Assembly: GCA_014529385.2 (NCBI GenBank)
Contig: CM043963.1
Coordinates: forward strand, 106,049,912 to 106,113,911
From: Adiantum capillus-veneris
Taxonomy: Eukaryota; Streptophyta; Polypodiopsida; Polypodiales; Pteridaceae
Length of the DNA stretch: 64,000 nt
Direction: 5' to 3'
Shown here piece after piece: positions 34,195-47,089 of this stretch. The translations under genes were made by a program, and so were the position numbers. Position 1 is the stretch's first letter. Every line of letters begins with the position of its first letter. The notes under the pieces are model-generated. The model was not told where the DNA came from, searched no databases, and was given only the letters and a program-made list of their open reading frames with translations.

Positions 34195-34914
34195 GTAAGT
34201 GTTTTTGCATCTATGTTCGATAGTTTAGGGTTTATGGGATTTGAAATTCTAACATAATGGATTCTTTGTATGTTTTGACAGTTGTCGTTTATAGGACGTG
34301 ATCCCACACCGTACGAGCGTGAGTACGCAGGCAGAAAGGGCTTAAACGCCCTTATAGACATCCTGACTTCTCGCGGTGGCATGGTTATTATTAGGGTTTA
34401 TTCTTTTCTATTTATTGTATTGTTTTATAAACATCGCTATATGTTTATACTTACAAAAATCTATCTTATTGTTTCTATTTTCAGAATCCGACAGATACAG
34501 CGCTTCGACACGATGAGACGTTTGATTAGACGACGTCAGTTTAGCCTAGCATTAGTTTCTTTTTGTCATAGATTATGTATCATGAGACGACTTTTATACG
34601 TCTTTTTGAAAACCATGTATATTTTTTAAATAATGACAATGGTTTGTAACTATTACATTTGCAATGATTAACAATCAAGTGATTTTGTTGCCGTGTACAA
34701 TTGTCATTGTCATTGTCAATTCATGCTTGTCATTTTTGTATCTTATTTTGCAAACAATACGTACTATGGATGATGGAGTTAATGATTATATTCTTGTGGG
34801 TGACTATTTTGGGTCTATATTTACCTTTGCACGTTTTTTCAAAGGTAAATAGACAAATGAAACATTCAATATGGTTGATGGGTTGAATGCCCTGCCACCA
34901 AAAAAAATTCATCT

Positions 34915-35165
34915 TGGGCTTCGCTATGAGCGTTGCTATATTAGGCTCTGCAGCATCGCTATAAGCGTCGCTATTGATTACCTTGCAGCGTCGCTATAGG
35001 AATCGTTATAAACATCGCTATATAGTGACGTCTATAGTGATGCTTATAGCGACTTCCATAGCGATGCATATAGCGACGTTTCCTTATCGACGCTAATAGC
35101 GACGCTCTTAGCGACGCCGGGGGTTATGAAAACCTAGTGTATTTCCGTCGCTAAAAGCGTCACAA
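34915..35165. repeat. CACTA right subterminal repeats
   Basis: At least ten copies of GCGTCGCTA/TAGCGACG, many mutated by one or two bases, fill this stretch. They mirror the left subterminal block and show that the element's right end is close by. Confidence 0.85.
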
Positions 35166-35199
35166 GAGCACACAACCTCTTTTAGTCTTTCCCCCCTTT

Positions 35200-35334
35200 T
35201 CTCTCTTGTCACTTCCTCTTCCAATCATTAAGGAACATTCTTGGCTGCCTATTTCTGAAAAGTGCAGACCCTCCAAGGTTGCAGGTCTGTCCTCTCTCCC
35301 ACTCTCTCTTCCTTTATTGTCTTTCTATCCCCCA

Positions 35335-35371
<37 letters not shown>

Positions 35372-35639
35372 GCTTCTCCCACTCCAGCTCCCTAGCTGAG
35401 TGCAATGGAAAACTCCATTACCTCTGTGTGCAGCAGCATTTGTCTCTTTACAGTCATGATCAACAATTCAAATTCAAAGGAGATTGAGCTACACTCCCTC
35501 TCTTTCTTCCCTCCACAACATTATCCTTTTCTCCTATCTCTGAGTCCTCTCCACTTCTTTCCTCCATAGCCACCTTCACCTGCTTGTAGTAGTCCACATT
35601 ACACATTCTCACTAATTTTCTTGATTAACTAACACAAAT
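35200..35639. other. Leader region upstream of gene A copy 2, no gene seen
   Basis: It is pyrimidine-rich with a (CT)n tract at 35340-35369. With 28755-29110 it is the probable original upstream region of gene A once the CACTA element is removed. No conserved open frame is visible. Confidence 0.45.
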
Positions 35640-35742
35640 TTCATTCAATCCCCTACCACTGCAAGAAATTACTAACAAGTCAAAACGATATCGATTAAGC
35701 TTTGATTTAGAGCAGGAGTACGCTACGGTGCGACTTGACACA

Positions 35743-35887
35743 TGTAATGGAAATGGCCTATGAACTTAGAGAATAGCAGAATTAAGAGAATTAGAGTGAG
35801 CAACTTTGAGAGCATAGATGGTGGACTTAATTGGTAGTAGGAACTTAATCATAACACTTAATTAACTAGGCATGAGCAATACCTTTG

Positions 35888-35928
<41 letters not shown>

Positions 35929-37623
35929 AGAGAATATGACAACAGTTGACGAACGGATTTATGTGGAACCGGTCCCCCCTCCAAAAGGCATTTGTATTAT
36001 AGATTCTCCCATTAAGAGAGACTTGGTACAATACAATCTTTGTGTTCCTTGAGACCTCTTTGGCATTATGGAGATGGAAGCTTCATATACCAAGCTTTTG
36101 CATAATATCAACAATCAATCTTAGCTTGAAAACAATCAAGAACTCGTGAACATCATTAGCCTTTGTGTTCCCTAAATCATTTGAGTGCATGAAGATGTAT
36201 ACTTTTATGCATCAACTTGTGCCTAAAGTAGCAATTAATCTACCTTGCAATACAATTAATCTACTTGCATTAAGTAACTAATCTACTTGCAATAAACCTA
36301 TCCTTCTTGCAATAAGCATAACATGCACTTTGTAAAAAGCATTAACTATCCCAAGCCTCAGTCCCAAGACCTCAAACACCTTCGAAGGTGGAGAGAGCTA
36401 GCAGGGAATGAGGGTTGGGAAGAGGAAGAAGAAGTATTCCATAGGAGAAAGAAATAATTCCTCACTTATCATCACTCTTCTTGCTTAGCATACATAATAG
36501 CATTAGTAATGAATATGGAGAAGATGGAAACCTTAAGCATTGACGCATAGCTCTTGGTTGGATTTGCATTCCATAGCCAAGAGTGTTGATGTAGGCTCTC
36601 AACTTCTCAAAAGGAGCTTGGAGAAGGATATGGAGCTCTTGCACCTTGCCTAGCACAAAATGAGAGTGTTTGTGAGTGTGTGTGGGTGAGTATACCCCCT
36701 AATCAACCCCCTAGCTTGCTTGGGTCAACCCCCCCTTGTAGCTCATGCTCGAAGCTCATTGGACCCCTCCAGACCTAGCCAATCATAAGCAGGAGGCATT
36801 ACAAGCAGCAAGGGTAGCCTTGAGACAGCCTTGAGACAAGTGTCCCCCTTTCCCCTTTGAGAGAGGGATAGATAAATGAAAAATCAATTACTTAAATCTC
36901 CTAAATTATCAGTGGACCCCTTCGGTGGCCAACCAATAGGCTTCAGGCACACAATGATGGCAACATGAGGAGGAACTTGACAAGTGTCCCTTTTGCTTTC
37001 TTTGTACCATGCATACCTTATGTGAGTGTGTGGGTGTTCTCTCTCATCCTCCCTCATGTAGGGCTCGCCCCCTCCTTGTAGGGATTGAATCTTTGATTTT
37101 TTGACACCTCAAGCCCTCATGCATAGGCCCATTTCCCACCACAAGCGTGTCCCTTAAGCACTTTAAGCTTGGGCTGGGGTTCTCACCTCAAGTGCAACCC
37201 TAACATCTCAAGAATGTCAAGCACCTCAAGCATCTCAATCATTAAGCACCTCAAGCATCTCAAGCACCTCAATCATCAAGCACCTCAAGCACCTTAGTCA
37301 TCAAGCAGGACAAGCACCTCGAGCTAGGTCGGGTTCCCGCGCCTCAAGCTCAGCCCTAGCTTACCTAAGGTCAAAGGACTTTTACACATATTATTGGAGG
37401 TCTTCAATGAAGCTAACCCTAAGGTCTTATGCTCCATTGGTTAGCCTTGCTCTTTGATAGACTATCTCTCATTTGGGCCCCTTTACCATTGGCCCTTTGT
37501 TGAGATATATCTATAAGCATATGTCTATATCTTAACCCTTGTTTCCGTTTATTCTCCCACAGTAAGTGATCAGTTTAATATGAGAAAATCATTTGGGTTG
37601 GTTAGATATTAGTTTTTATGATA
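35743..37623 (-). mobile_element. Solo LTR of a gypsy family related to the 6645-15621 element
   Basis: The left edge TGTAATGGAAATGGCC and the right edge TTTTTATGATA correspond to the LTR ends of the gypsy element. Shared internal landmarks include GGAACCGGTCCCCCCTCC and AAGGCATTTGTATTAT. No internal region is present. Left ACACA (35738-35742) and right GCACA (37624-37628) make a 4/5 target duplication. The LTR is clearly diverged from the other two, so it is an older insertion or another subfamily. It disrupts gene A copy 2 in its N-terminal coding part. Confidence 0.8.
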
Positions 37624-39100
37624 GCACATCTAATCCCAATGCTAGAGACCAGCTACAGAACCATGGATTCAAGGAAATCAGCTTATGGGTTGATGGCCAT
37701 ATTTACCCTAGTGATCCAATGACCAATTCATCACCGCCTTTTCGTAATATCACTGAGTTACTACGTTTTATTGGAGATGGGAGAGACGGCCTGTTTGTCT
37801 ACTTTTGGAGATTACATTCACCTTTTGTCAATGAAAGGGAAGCAAGTAAACATGTCTGTGCTACCTATTCATCATTGCAAGTGAAGTACATGAAAGACAT
37901 TCAGCAAGTCATAGAGGAAGCCAACGTGAAGACAAAGCAGCTAAATGATGAGATGTCAAAGCTTATTAAAAAGGCAGAGCATCAAAAAATGGAGCAAGAG
38001 CGTCGTCTAGACAATTATGTTTAGCTACAACACACTGTACGTAATATGCGACGGTGAATCGATCATATCACACACATTCCATTGGGCTATCACATTCGCA
38101 AGCGCAAGAGACATGCAATGTCTATGTTATCTTCAAGCGGTGGAGCTCAAAAGAAATGTATCCGTCAAACTCGGTAGGATTACAAATGCAAGCTTCTACT
38201 CTCATACATTTTTTGCATGTTGCTGTAATATTATTTCAATATTCAAAAACTTGGCTCGGATGATGATGGGTATTGATTTTGATGCTGGAACGATTGGACA
38301 TACTTTGTTGCAGCATATCATCAAACCAAAGGAGTTGGTGGAGCTATTGGATGATCCATCCAATGCTGGCATTGCTAAAATTTTGCACCAGAAGTATTTC
38401 AGTGAGCTAAGAGCATTGTTTCACCTTAGGAGATAATGGAGGTGTGTGATAGCACACAGGAATAAGTTTAAGGGCCTGCAAATCTTTGTATAGACTTGTC
38501 ACACTAGGTCACAGAGAAAAAGATTTGTTTAGGTTGTTGCCAATGTCTTACAATGCTAGCATTGCAAAAAGGTGCACCAATAATGATGTTGCAATCTTGT
38601 TGGGTGGATTTCAATATGTGGAGGATGCCCTTCGACGAGAAAAAATCCTTTCGTTACAATGAGTTCAATAATTTCTATGTTGACTTGTTGAAGCTCCAGG
38701 AGTCAATGATCAGATTTTATGGGTTGACATAGGAAGAGTGTAATGGAAAAGTTATATTTGTGATGAAGCTTGATGATTGCCCAATTGTCAAAGGTCAACG
38801 GCTCAAAAGGGTAATCTTTACGCTTATGAACAAAGCCTTGGTGGGCGTCAATGTTGAGCTACATGCCAGCGAGAAGGGAAACACCGGTTTAGGTGTTCAG
38901 TCCAAGAAGAATATTTAATGACTAGCAACTTTTCATCTCCCACATGAGACACATGAGTCCCTCAAATGGTATTCTAATCACACCCCAATCATTGACGTCA
39001 TTCGATAACAACAAGAAAGACAACGATTGCAGGTTTCAGGTTTGGGTACGTTCCAAGTGGAGTGGCATTTGGCAGGAGACTTGAAAACTCTCAACTGTAT

Positions 39101-39330
39101 GTTAGGATGCAAGCAAGGTGCAATGACCCTCTTTCCATGCATTTATTGTTGCCACAGTAAAGTCTCATTAGGAACTGAGGGCAAGGGTAAGGGTGGAAAA
39201 GCTGCCCTTACCCTTACCCATATGTTAGGATGCAAGCAAGGTGCAATGACCCTCTTTCCATGCATTTATTGATGCCACAGTAAAGTCTCATTAGGAACTG
39301 AGGGCAAGGGTAAGGGTAAGGGTGGCAAAG
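39101..39330 (+). repeat. ~115-bp tandem duplication within gene A copy 2
   Basis: The segment from ATGTTAGGATGCAAGCAAG to AGGGCAAGGGTAAGGGTGG occurs twice in a row, starting at about 39101 and 39220. It includes the C-x2-C motif and the start of the Gly-Lys stretch. Confidence 0.85.
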
Positions 39331-40021
39331 CTGCAGTCAATTCTGCGAAAGGTGTGACTATTACACAAACAATGGGTAAAGAACTACAATAATGGTTTCA
39401 AGGTATCCTCAACTGTAACTAGAGTGTACCCCCTAATCCAGACATGGACGATCCAAATTGGGATCCCATTCTACCAATTCCTCTGAAACTCTTCATGCCC
39501 GTCTATGAATTCTTGACAAGTTTCTTATGCTCAATATTAATTATGCTTGGAATATGGAGCCTGTAGAAAGAAGGAAACAGTGTATCAAAGAACCTGAATC
39601 TATTCTATCAAGCGTTGGTCTGCATGGGGGTGCAGTAGAGTTATGAAAGGACAAGAAGGCATCTGGAAGTACACAGGATCATACTAATAAAAAATGTATG
39701 GGTGGTAGTAACGCTAGGCATATGATTTTGGACTATTATGACTCTTAAAGTCCCAATGAGTTTAAATTGTGGAAAAAGGTGTGTGACATTACCACCTACA
39801 GAGGTAACAAAGCAGCCCAAGGAATTAAGCGTGCTCGTGTGTGGCAGTCTGTAGATGATATTTTCCGTTTGCTTGAAAAGGCAAATCTTACTTCAACTGA
39901 GATATTCACCTTAAAGTTTGTAATCAATAGTTTGGATGGATGCCTGGGGGGAGACGCACATAGCACATTACATGGTGGGTTGAACACTTTGTCTTTACAG
40001 TTAAAAAACATCATTGTTTGA

Positions 40022-40880
40022 ACTAAAGTTTTATATTTTTGCATCACATTCTTTTTGCTCATAGCTCATTTTTCCTTGACACATTCGGTTCATTGGGCAT
40101 CTAGAGTAGCCAAGGAATGGAGCGCTCGCACTATCAATCAAAAGAAGTGTATTTTAAAAATACATGGCATGGAGGTGGGAGGAAAAAAAGCAATGCCCTA
40201 CACGAAATGTTCAATTGGTCCTATAGAGTTTTAGCGGGGAGATAAAGAAAAAATACTAGAGTGCAAAGAATCTTGAAATGCAGAATAGAGAAAGTGGTTA
40301 GCGTGAAGCGATCACAATCATATCATGCTTCTAGTGCAAAAGATCAATTTCGACAGTGGTTGGCGACAAGGTGACAAAATGGCAGGCGTTGGGTGGAAAA
40401 CCAATAAAGAGACTAACCATTTGCATATTAAATATACATTGTAATGCAACGTGATTTGTTGACACCCCAATCAGTGGAGTTATTTTTTATTTTTAATGGT
40501 TTTTTTGAGTTTTTAAGTTTTTTTTTTTAATTAGTACTTTATAAGTCAAAACTCACAACTTCAAGTTCATTTCTTGTTTGCACATTCTAGAAGATCCACT
40601 CGAGCACAAACGCACATACACTCATATCTTGCACCACATGGACGATTCACACGAGTAGACTGGCACTACGCACAACAATACCAGCACACCTACTCACACT
40701 GTAGAAAATCCATAGCCCGAGTGCCATGCAAAATCTACCGTTTCAAATCCACATCCCCAAGCACAAGTGGATAACCCAGTGCCCAGCCCGCTCCAAACAC
40801 CCAAGAGCCTCCCCAACCATCAAATTTAGATGATCTAAGCAACATGCAACATATTTTTGGAGACCTTGGCGATATAACAA
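40022..40880. other. Intergenic, no gene seen
   Basis: The sequence after the last gene A piece contains short mutated stretches and A/T runs near 40490-40530. Only small open frames occur, none with recognisable features. Confidence 0.4.
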
Positions 40881-41552
40881 ATGCCAATCGCACACCTCTG
40901 TCAGATCCCCCACCGATTTCAACTCTATACAGAGCAACGCAAGAAACAAGAGACACAGAAGAAGAATACCGAGGTCAACTTCAAAATCCACCACCCTCGC
41001 CTGCTGTCACAACCACTTATGCTCAAGCCACCCCAAATATCACGCCGCGGAAGTTTCCACCGCAAATCAAATAAAGAGTCAACGTTATACCAGACAGCCC
41101 GGTTTCTAAAGAACGACAGGCCAAGAGAAGGAAAAGGAAAAGGGAAGAAGGAAAAGAAAGAGGCAACTGAGAAGGAAGCACTGAGAGTACAAGAAGAGAA
41201 AATCAGACAAAGAGAGCAAGAGGAAAGGCAGAGAGTTGAAGTCGAGAGAGCTCCTTTGGAAAATTTACAAGCACGAGCAGAAGCAGAGAGAAAGGCGGCA
41301 CATGATAGAGCTCAAGCCACCCAACAAGCAAAGGTTGGGAGATCAAGGCCTTCAAAATTCCCTCAGAGAGCCAAGCAATGTGCAAAGAGAAAAAGGAAAA
41401 AGGTGACACCTGAAGAGCAACAAGTCCAAGAGGAGAGGAGGAAAAAATATAAAGATGATCCTCCTCAATGGGCAAGGCAGGTGGCTCCTCCACCACCACC
41501 AACAACACAAAAAACGCGGAGATGGAGGCCAGTCACAGTTGCTCTGCGTTAG
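40881..41552 (+). CDS. Charged coiled-coil protein of unknown function in the gene A element
   Basis: A 223-codon frame, but only the part after about residue 75 looks coding: Lys/Glu/Arg/Gln-rich (KKEATEKEALRVQEEKIRQR and similar), predicted long coiled coil from about residue 75 to 140. A basic stretch KRKRKKVTPEEQQVQEERRK (possible nuclear signal) and a Pro run (PPPPPTTQK) follow near the C-terminus. The upstream overlapping frame at 40844-41074 may hold the true N-terminus. It lies between genes A and B of the transposon copy and could be an accessory DNA-binding protein. Low-complexity composition makes this uncertain. Confidence 0.35.
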   Translation: MPIAHLCQIPHRFQLYTEQRKKQETQKKNTEVNFKIHHPRLLSQPLMLKPPQISRRGSFHRKSNKESTLYQTARFLKNDRPREGKGKGKKEKKEATEKEALRVQEEKIRQREQEERQRVEVERAPLENLQARAEAERKAAHDRAQATQQAKVGRSRPSKFPQRAKQCAKRKRKKVTPEEQQVQEERRKKYKDDPPQWARQVAPPPPPTTQKTRRWRPVTVALR

Positions 41553-42029
41553 ATCAAAAAATATCAAAAGAGCACTGAGCACACCATACCCAAAGCGGCC
41601 TTCTCTTGGGTGGTGAGAGAGATGATGGATGAATATAGCGACTCGGTTACATGAATACAACGCACAACTCTATTGGCCCTATAGGATGCCACCGAAGACA
41701 TTTTGGTGCAGCTTTTTCAGGATGGCGTCTCCTGTATGGTGCATGCAAAGCGTGTTACATTAAAAAATGCGGATTTAGCTTTAGCAATCAATTTAAGAAA
41801 TGAAGGATGCCTTCATAAGATGTAATTTATCCCATGTACTCTCTCTTGATGAGATTTGTAATCTTTCTCTATAATATCAAATGGCAAATTTCTACCATTC
41901 CTTGCAATTGTTAAATTTTAATTTGTACATTGTTTTTTGTAAGTATTTGAATTGCTGGATATGTTAAATTTAAGTTGAACACCATGGCTCTCGGCTCGTC
42001 TGATGATGCACACACATGCATAGAACCTC

Positions 42030-42385
42030 GAACATGCAGCCATCGGGTGGCCAGGGGACGCGTCTCGATGATTCTTTTGCAAAACGGGGTGATGAGGGAG
42101 GCGTACAAGGTCAACAAGTCTAGATAACACATCGACGGCGCCCGGCGGGGTCGGACGGGGCAAAAAAATCCCTTGTGTGCCACGATGTGCAGGGAGAAAT
42201 TCTGATTGTCAGAATTGCTCCCTGCACGTCGTGGCACAAAGTGGCTTTTTATGCCCCGTACAACCCCGCCGGGCACCGTCAATGTGTTATCTAGCCTTGT
42301 TGACCCTGTACCCCCCCCACCCTCGCCCCCTTTCGCAAAAGAATCATCGAGACACGCCCCCCGGTCACCCGGTGGCTGCATGTTC
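42030..42385. repeat. 356-bp GC-rich near-palindrome (long hairpin)
   Basis: The left arm 42030-42205 and right arm 42209-42385 are imperfect inverted repeats around a 3-base centre. The inner ~30 bases per arm (GTGCCACG, TGCAGGGAG, ATTCTGA) pair nearly perfectly, and matching continues out to CATGCAGCC / GGCTGCATG. It is more GC-rich than its surroundings. Candidates are a foldback transposon or MITE, or a recent inverted duplication; if transcribed it would make a long dsRNA hairpin. Small open frames on both strands are by-products. Confidence 0.85.
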
Positions 42386-42416
42386 TTGTTGAGAGATCCT
42401 TGTCTTTAAAGTCAAT

Positions 42417-44900
42417 TTAAAAAATGACTTTTTCTTCCCTTTCACTAGGATCCTTCATGCCCGCATAGATAGCAAGCAGTGCGAGTGACTCATCTTCTAT
42501 GAGTCCTGATGTTTTGGCAATGTCGTCAAGGAACAGAAACTGACGATCACACCACCACTGGATGCAAAGTGAGAATTTGGAGGTCCGAGACCTCTTCCAG
42601 CACCTCATCTCCCTCTATTATTCGATCTTCCTCCTCAGTGGAGCTAGGATCTTGCAAGAGCACACGTTTCATAGATGCTTCGGTCTGCTCATCAATCTCT
42701 TCGATAACTTTGTTTGATTCCTCCACAATGGTCACAAGAGGTCTTTGGTTTACCTTTTCCTTTTATTTTTCCTTATCCATGCCCTCAAGCACAAGTAATG
42801 GAAGAACCATGTCCCATGAAATAAATTGGGTGCCTATGCACCCCATGCCCAAATCTATGAGATCATCCTCATCCTCTATCATGTAGTCCCGTTTCGTGAG
42901 GCCTTTAATAAACCTCAACAAGCGAGATCGGAAGTTTTGTCAGCCGCATAAAGATGCTTCAAGACATCCACTGGCAACCACTCCATGTCAGATCCCTCAA
43001 AGATTATGGCATATTCTTCCATGCGTTACGCCATGTAGTCAAGAAATCTTTTGAATGCCTCTGCATGAAGGTTGGCAATGGCATGCATGTCAATTGTCCC
43101 CTCAAACACATTGAGTAGCTCATATGCTCAATCTACAAGTCCTACCTTTTCTAATTGTGTGAGAAGTGCATCAGTAGACGTTGCCATGGGTTCGTTCGTG
43201 AAGAAGATGCAAAGAGAGCTTAGAGCTAGAGTTTTGTGAATGTGAGAAATGAAGTTTAAAGAGTAGAAAGTCACTTAGATACCCAAAGTCACTTTTTAAA
43301 AAGCACTTAAATTAGTGTCAAAATAACTTAAAGCTTTAATTTTAAACAAAAATCAGTGACAAAGCATTGAAAGACACCAACATTGAAAACATTTGTGGTC
43401 CACATCAAATAAATTGCAAGTTTCAATCAAAAACTTAAATAAGTTGAGAATAAACAAGTATGCATAGAAACAAGATTCAAAACACTATATGTACTAATGT
43501 GGGCAAAATCCATGTCAGTTACAAGATTTTACAAAAATACATCGTGAAAACGGAAGGTTCTCACACAGAAAGCTCTTCTCATTTTTGGAGCGAACAATCT
43601 TTTCATTGATTACAAAGAGATATTGTTTGGGCAAGGTATATCTGAGATAAAGATACTCACGAAGGTGACTGAGATGCCAGTCATTATTCACTGTAATATG
43701 GTGCACTGCATCATCATGGAGACGTATTTGCAGGTTGACTGATTCTCTAACAGCAACCTCAGAGTCTAGTGCCTCCCATTCTCCCATCATCAGCTTCCAT
43801 CTTCTATAGGGAAAGACCATCGACAAGCTTTTCTTTACAATATGGTATTGGAACATCACATTGTCAGCAACTACAGAGCACTTGATTGTATCTCCCTGGT
43901 GGTTGACCACCTTAGTTTCCCAAGCAGCTGCAAGAAACCCATTGATCACACTTGCAAGTCCACATTGTTGGTGTCCTGTGAACACTCTGAAGTCGAAATA
44001 TAAACACAGACACATGAAGAGACATAAACCATGTTACCATGGCTTTGTGGGAACCATAGGTGCACTTCATTACTGCTTGCACATCCACCTCGATTCTCCT
44101 ATTGGTTGCTGCGATCAAGGCACTGTTTCGCTTAGGCCATTCCAAACTCTCCAAGGTTGGCAAGTGAACCACAGACAGATTACTATAACCATTTTGCTTA
44201 GGTGTGACATAAGTATGATTATAAAAAAAAAATTCATGTGAGGCAAGCTTAGAGGATTGACAACCAACATAGAGCAACTTCCCAAGCTCAGTGTGGATGG
44301 CCTCAAAAGTTCTTGTGAAGGACTCTATTGGCTCCCACTCTACAAAAGCGGATGGAAAAACATCTATAAAAATGAACAAACACCAATGAAAATCTTACAA
44401 TCATCAAAAGCAACACACAAGGAAAAAATACTAAATAGATAACCGAAAAACATGAAAGAGGAGTAAAAATTACAATTTACAAGAAACCTCGATGGAGCCA
44501 CTGTTGTCTCTAGCTTCAGTTGTGAAGCAACATACACATGATGCACCTTCGCAAGCCTCTTGCCATCTTGTGCTTGCTTGAACTCCATGACTCTTCCCTT
44601 CTAATGGTGTGCTCAAGAAGCCATGTGTCTCCTTGAGACCTTCTGTGCACCTCTTGAGCTGGGCTGCATTATGACCCACACCATTCGTTTTAACTCCATC
44701 ATCACCCAATATCCATTGTCGTCTTGTACGTTGCTACATGAAATGGAGTCAATGACACTCCTAGGTCGTCGAGTACCTAATGATTCCATGGGAAATAGTG
44801 GCACAACCTGCACACAAACACTTATGATTAGACATTGCACATCCATGTTCTTAGCTGTATAAAGAGCAAGATTCTTGATGGTACACAAAGGTGAAGGATG
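42417..44900 (-). pseudogene. Gene B, copy 2: multi-exon gene of unknown function, broken
   Basis: Exons read leftward: about 44810-44610 (MESLGTRRPRSVIDSIS), 44340-44030 (WEPIESF, then HLPTLESLEWPKRNSALIAA, ending CTYGSHKAM), 43990-43515 (VFTGHQQCGLASVINGFL to a stop at 43515) and a separate stretch 43186-42417 starting MATSTDALLTQLEKVGLVD with stops at about 43127 and 43030. The 43990-43515 exon contains SVNLQIRLHDDAVHHITV with a Leu-rich follow-on that vaguely recalls a ubiquitin-like fold; this is speculative. It converges on gene A. The first two exons are duplicated in copy 3. Function unknown; an accessory transposon protein is a reasonable guess. Confidence 0.5.
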
Positions 44901-45267
44901 TCACTTACTGCTATACTGCTCCACCTACTGTTTGGATTAATGGGGAAGATAATGTTGCAAATCTTGAGAGGGAAGTAGATCCTCTCTAGAGATCTTAATG
45001 GAGAAGGAGTAGGAAACCTATTGAGGAAAGAAAGAGGGATGATCTAGCAGAAGGATATGTTGTAGACTTCAACTTTAGCTAGAGGTGTTTAGTGAAGCCC
45101 GTGAAGAAATGGAGAACTTCAACTTCAGGAGAATGCAGCATCAAGAATGCAGTAAGCTTGAGGAGGAAAACGAGGTTCGAACTTTTACTGCAAAGCTTTT
45201 GGAAGGGAAAATTGAAAGGAAGGAAAGAGAAACAAGGTGAAGAGAAGAGAAGTGAGAGATGGTACAC

Positions 45268-45304
<37 letters not shown>

Positions 45305-45605
45305 TGATCAGTACGTTTTTGGAGGGACCCCCTTTTAGAAGAGAGGGGGGGAGAAACTGGTAGCCAGTAGAGAGAGAAAGGATTGGTTTTTACTCAACTA
45401 TTTAGAGAAAAGTTTAGCTTTTTGAATTTAAAAAATATTTTCTCTTTATATTTTAAAAGAGAGTACAAGTTTGACCACTTACTTTTAGGCCCTGCCATAC
45501 CCACCATTTCAGTCCACATGGCATGCACTCATTGGCCCCTTCCATAATCTCCTTTTTAATCCCATTGCCGATAAAGAGCCCCCCTTAGACCCCATTCCCT
45601 TCCTA

Positions 45606-46170
45606 ATGCTCAAAGTCAGGCCTGGATTGAAAAAAGAAGGCGTCCAAGCGCACTTTAAAGCCAGAGAAACCATTCCCATGTGTAGCTATGAGGCCAACAA
45701 GGCAGCTGAGAGATGGAAGTATGAGGGCCCATGTTGTGTGGGTTGGTGTATATATGCACCACCACATAAATATTTTCCAAGGATAGCAACTTAATCTAAG
45801 CCAGCCAGCCAGCGATCAGCAATGCAAGCATATGTGTGTGAGCACTAAAGTAATTCAAAGCCAACCGAAGGGGACTTAGCTAACCTTACTATAGAGAAAT
45901 CATGTCCTTTCGAGTAAATGTAAGCGCTACCACCGAGATAGTTTTGGATGAGATAATGATCCTTAATGTGTGTAACAACCACCTTATCGATAGTATTAAG
46001 CATGTGAGTTTCCATGCATGCCTTGGAGCAATAGGATGCATCTGTGTGTTATGTTGTCAAGTTAAAAGTGGGTGTGTCTACTACCAGACTTGAGGGGGAA
46101 TTCAAGGCATCCTAAATTCAAAGGGCCATTAGTTTGTATGATAATATGGCCACTATTTGTTACCCAGATA
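45606..46170. repeat. Repeat X, first copy
   Basis: From GATTGAAAAAAGAAGGCGTCC onward this matches 54805-55365 in the same orientation with scattered differences and ends, as there, just before a GT array. Short conserved-looking frames (45606-45794, 45902-46093) have counterparts at 54811-55026 and 55087-55278. The substitutions between the copies do not spare codon positions obviously, so coding is unlikely. Confidence 0.8.
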
Positions 46171-46296
<126 letters not shown>

Positions 46297-46299
46297 CCC

Positions 46300-47089
46300 T
46301 CCCCCATCCGAGAGGAGAGATCCACTTGGTGGAGGATAGAGGCCACCAAGTGGACCTATCCCCCAGCAATTGCATTAACTGTTTCTTATAAAGATTCAAT
46401 GTTTATACATCACTCATATGTGTTGTGTTAGAAGGGGTTTGATATGTGAGTATCAAATTGTTTTTCAAAAAAGGGATCCTCCTAGGAGGAAGATATGGTA
46501 ATATGAAATATATATACATGGACTTCCATGTTTCTTGCCGATATATCAGCCTGATGTGTTCACCAAATGTCATTATATTGTAATATATTCAGATTTTGTA
46601 AGACCAAGATCAATTGCATGGTCACCCCCATCCATATGGTTGGAATATCTGATGATTATCACTTTAGTCAAACAGAGTGCAAGGAAAAGATCAAATGCAT
46701 GACCACCCCCATATGTATAGTTAGAATAACGTATGATTATCAATCCTTTTTCTTGTAAAAAAAAGGGGGGGGGGGGATAACTCACTATTTTAGGTCTCTT
46801 ATTAGTCAAGGGATAAGTAACCCTAATTATCTTCCCATTTTAGGGTTCTAAAACCCATATCCTTACAAAAATCTTTTGATTAAAGTTCAGATAAATCCGA
46901 ATATCTAAGTAGGAATAATCATACCAAAGAGCAAGCAATCCAATTCTAAGGGTATGAATACCCATATCCTGACAAAAACAGTTTGAGTGAAGTCGGGATA
47001 AATTGGAGTAGCTACATTATTATTTATATTATCTAATTCCAATTGTTAAGTATAGTACTAGTCCACCAAAGACTAGTACGGAAGGAGAG
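46300..47089. other. Spacer between repeats, no gene seen
   Basis: It contains a diverged tandem pair around 46600-46740 (ATGGTCACCCCCATCC and ATGACCACCCCCATA contexts, about 80 bases apart) and another pair near 46840-47000 (GGTTCTAAAACCCATATCC, GGTATGAATACCCATATCC). There is a G run at 46765-46776. Confidence 0.5.

Larger units (their letters stand above)
35640..40021 (+). pseudogene. Gene A, copy 2: decayed putative transposase split by a solo LTR
   Basis: Coding sequence before 35742 (KRYRLSFDLEQEYATVRLD) resumes in frame after the solo LTR at 37629 (NPNARDQLQNHGFKEISLW, then IYPSDPMTNSSPPF), parallel to the copy 1 exon at 15998. Later pieces are GTIGHTLLQHIIKPKEL (about 38290), LMNKALVGVNVELHA (38825), WHLAGDLKTLNCMLGCKQGA with FPCIYCC (39060-39150) and RVWQSVDDIFRLLEKANL (39835). 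Several in-frame stops occur at 38730, 38916, 39006, 39391 and elsewhere. A ~115-bp tandem duplication at 39101-39330 doubles the C-x2-C part. Non-functional. Confidence 0.7.

Noticed and set aside
42177-42409. Overlapping open frames on both strands at the GC-rich palindrome
   Set aside because: Stop codons are scarce there because of base composition, and the frames are symmetrical products of the inverted repeat.
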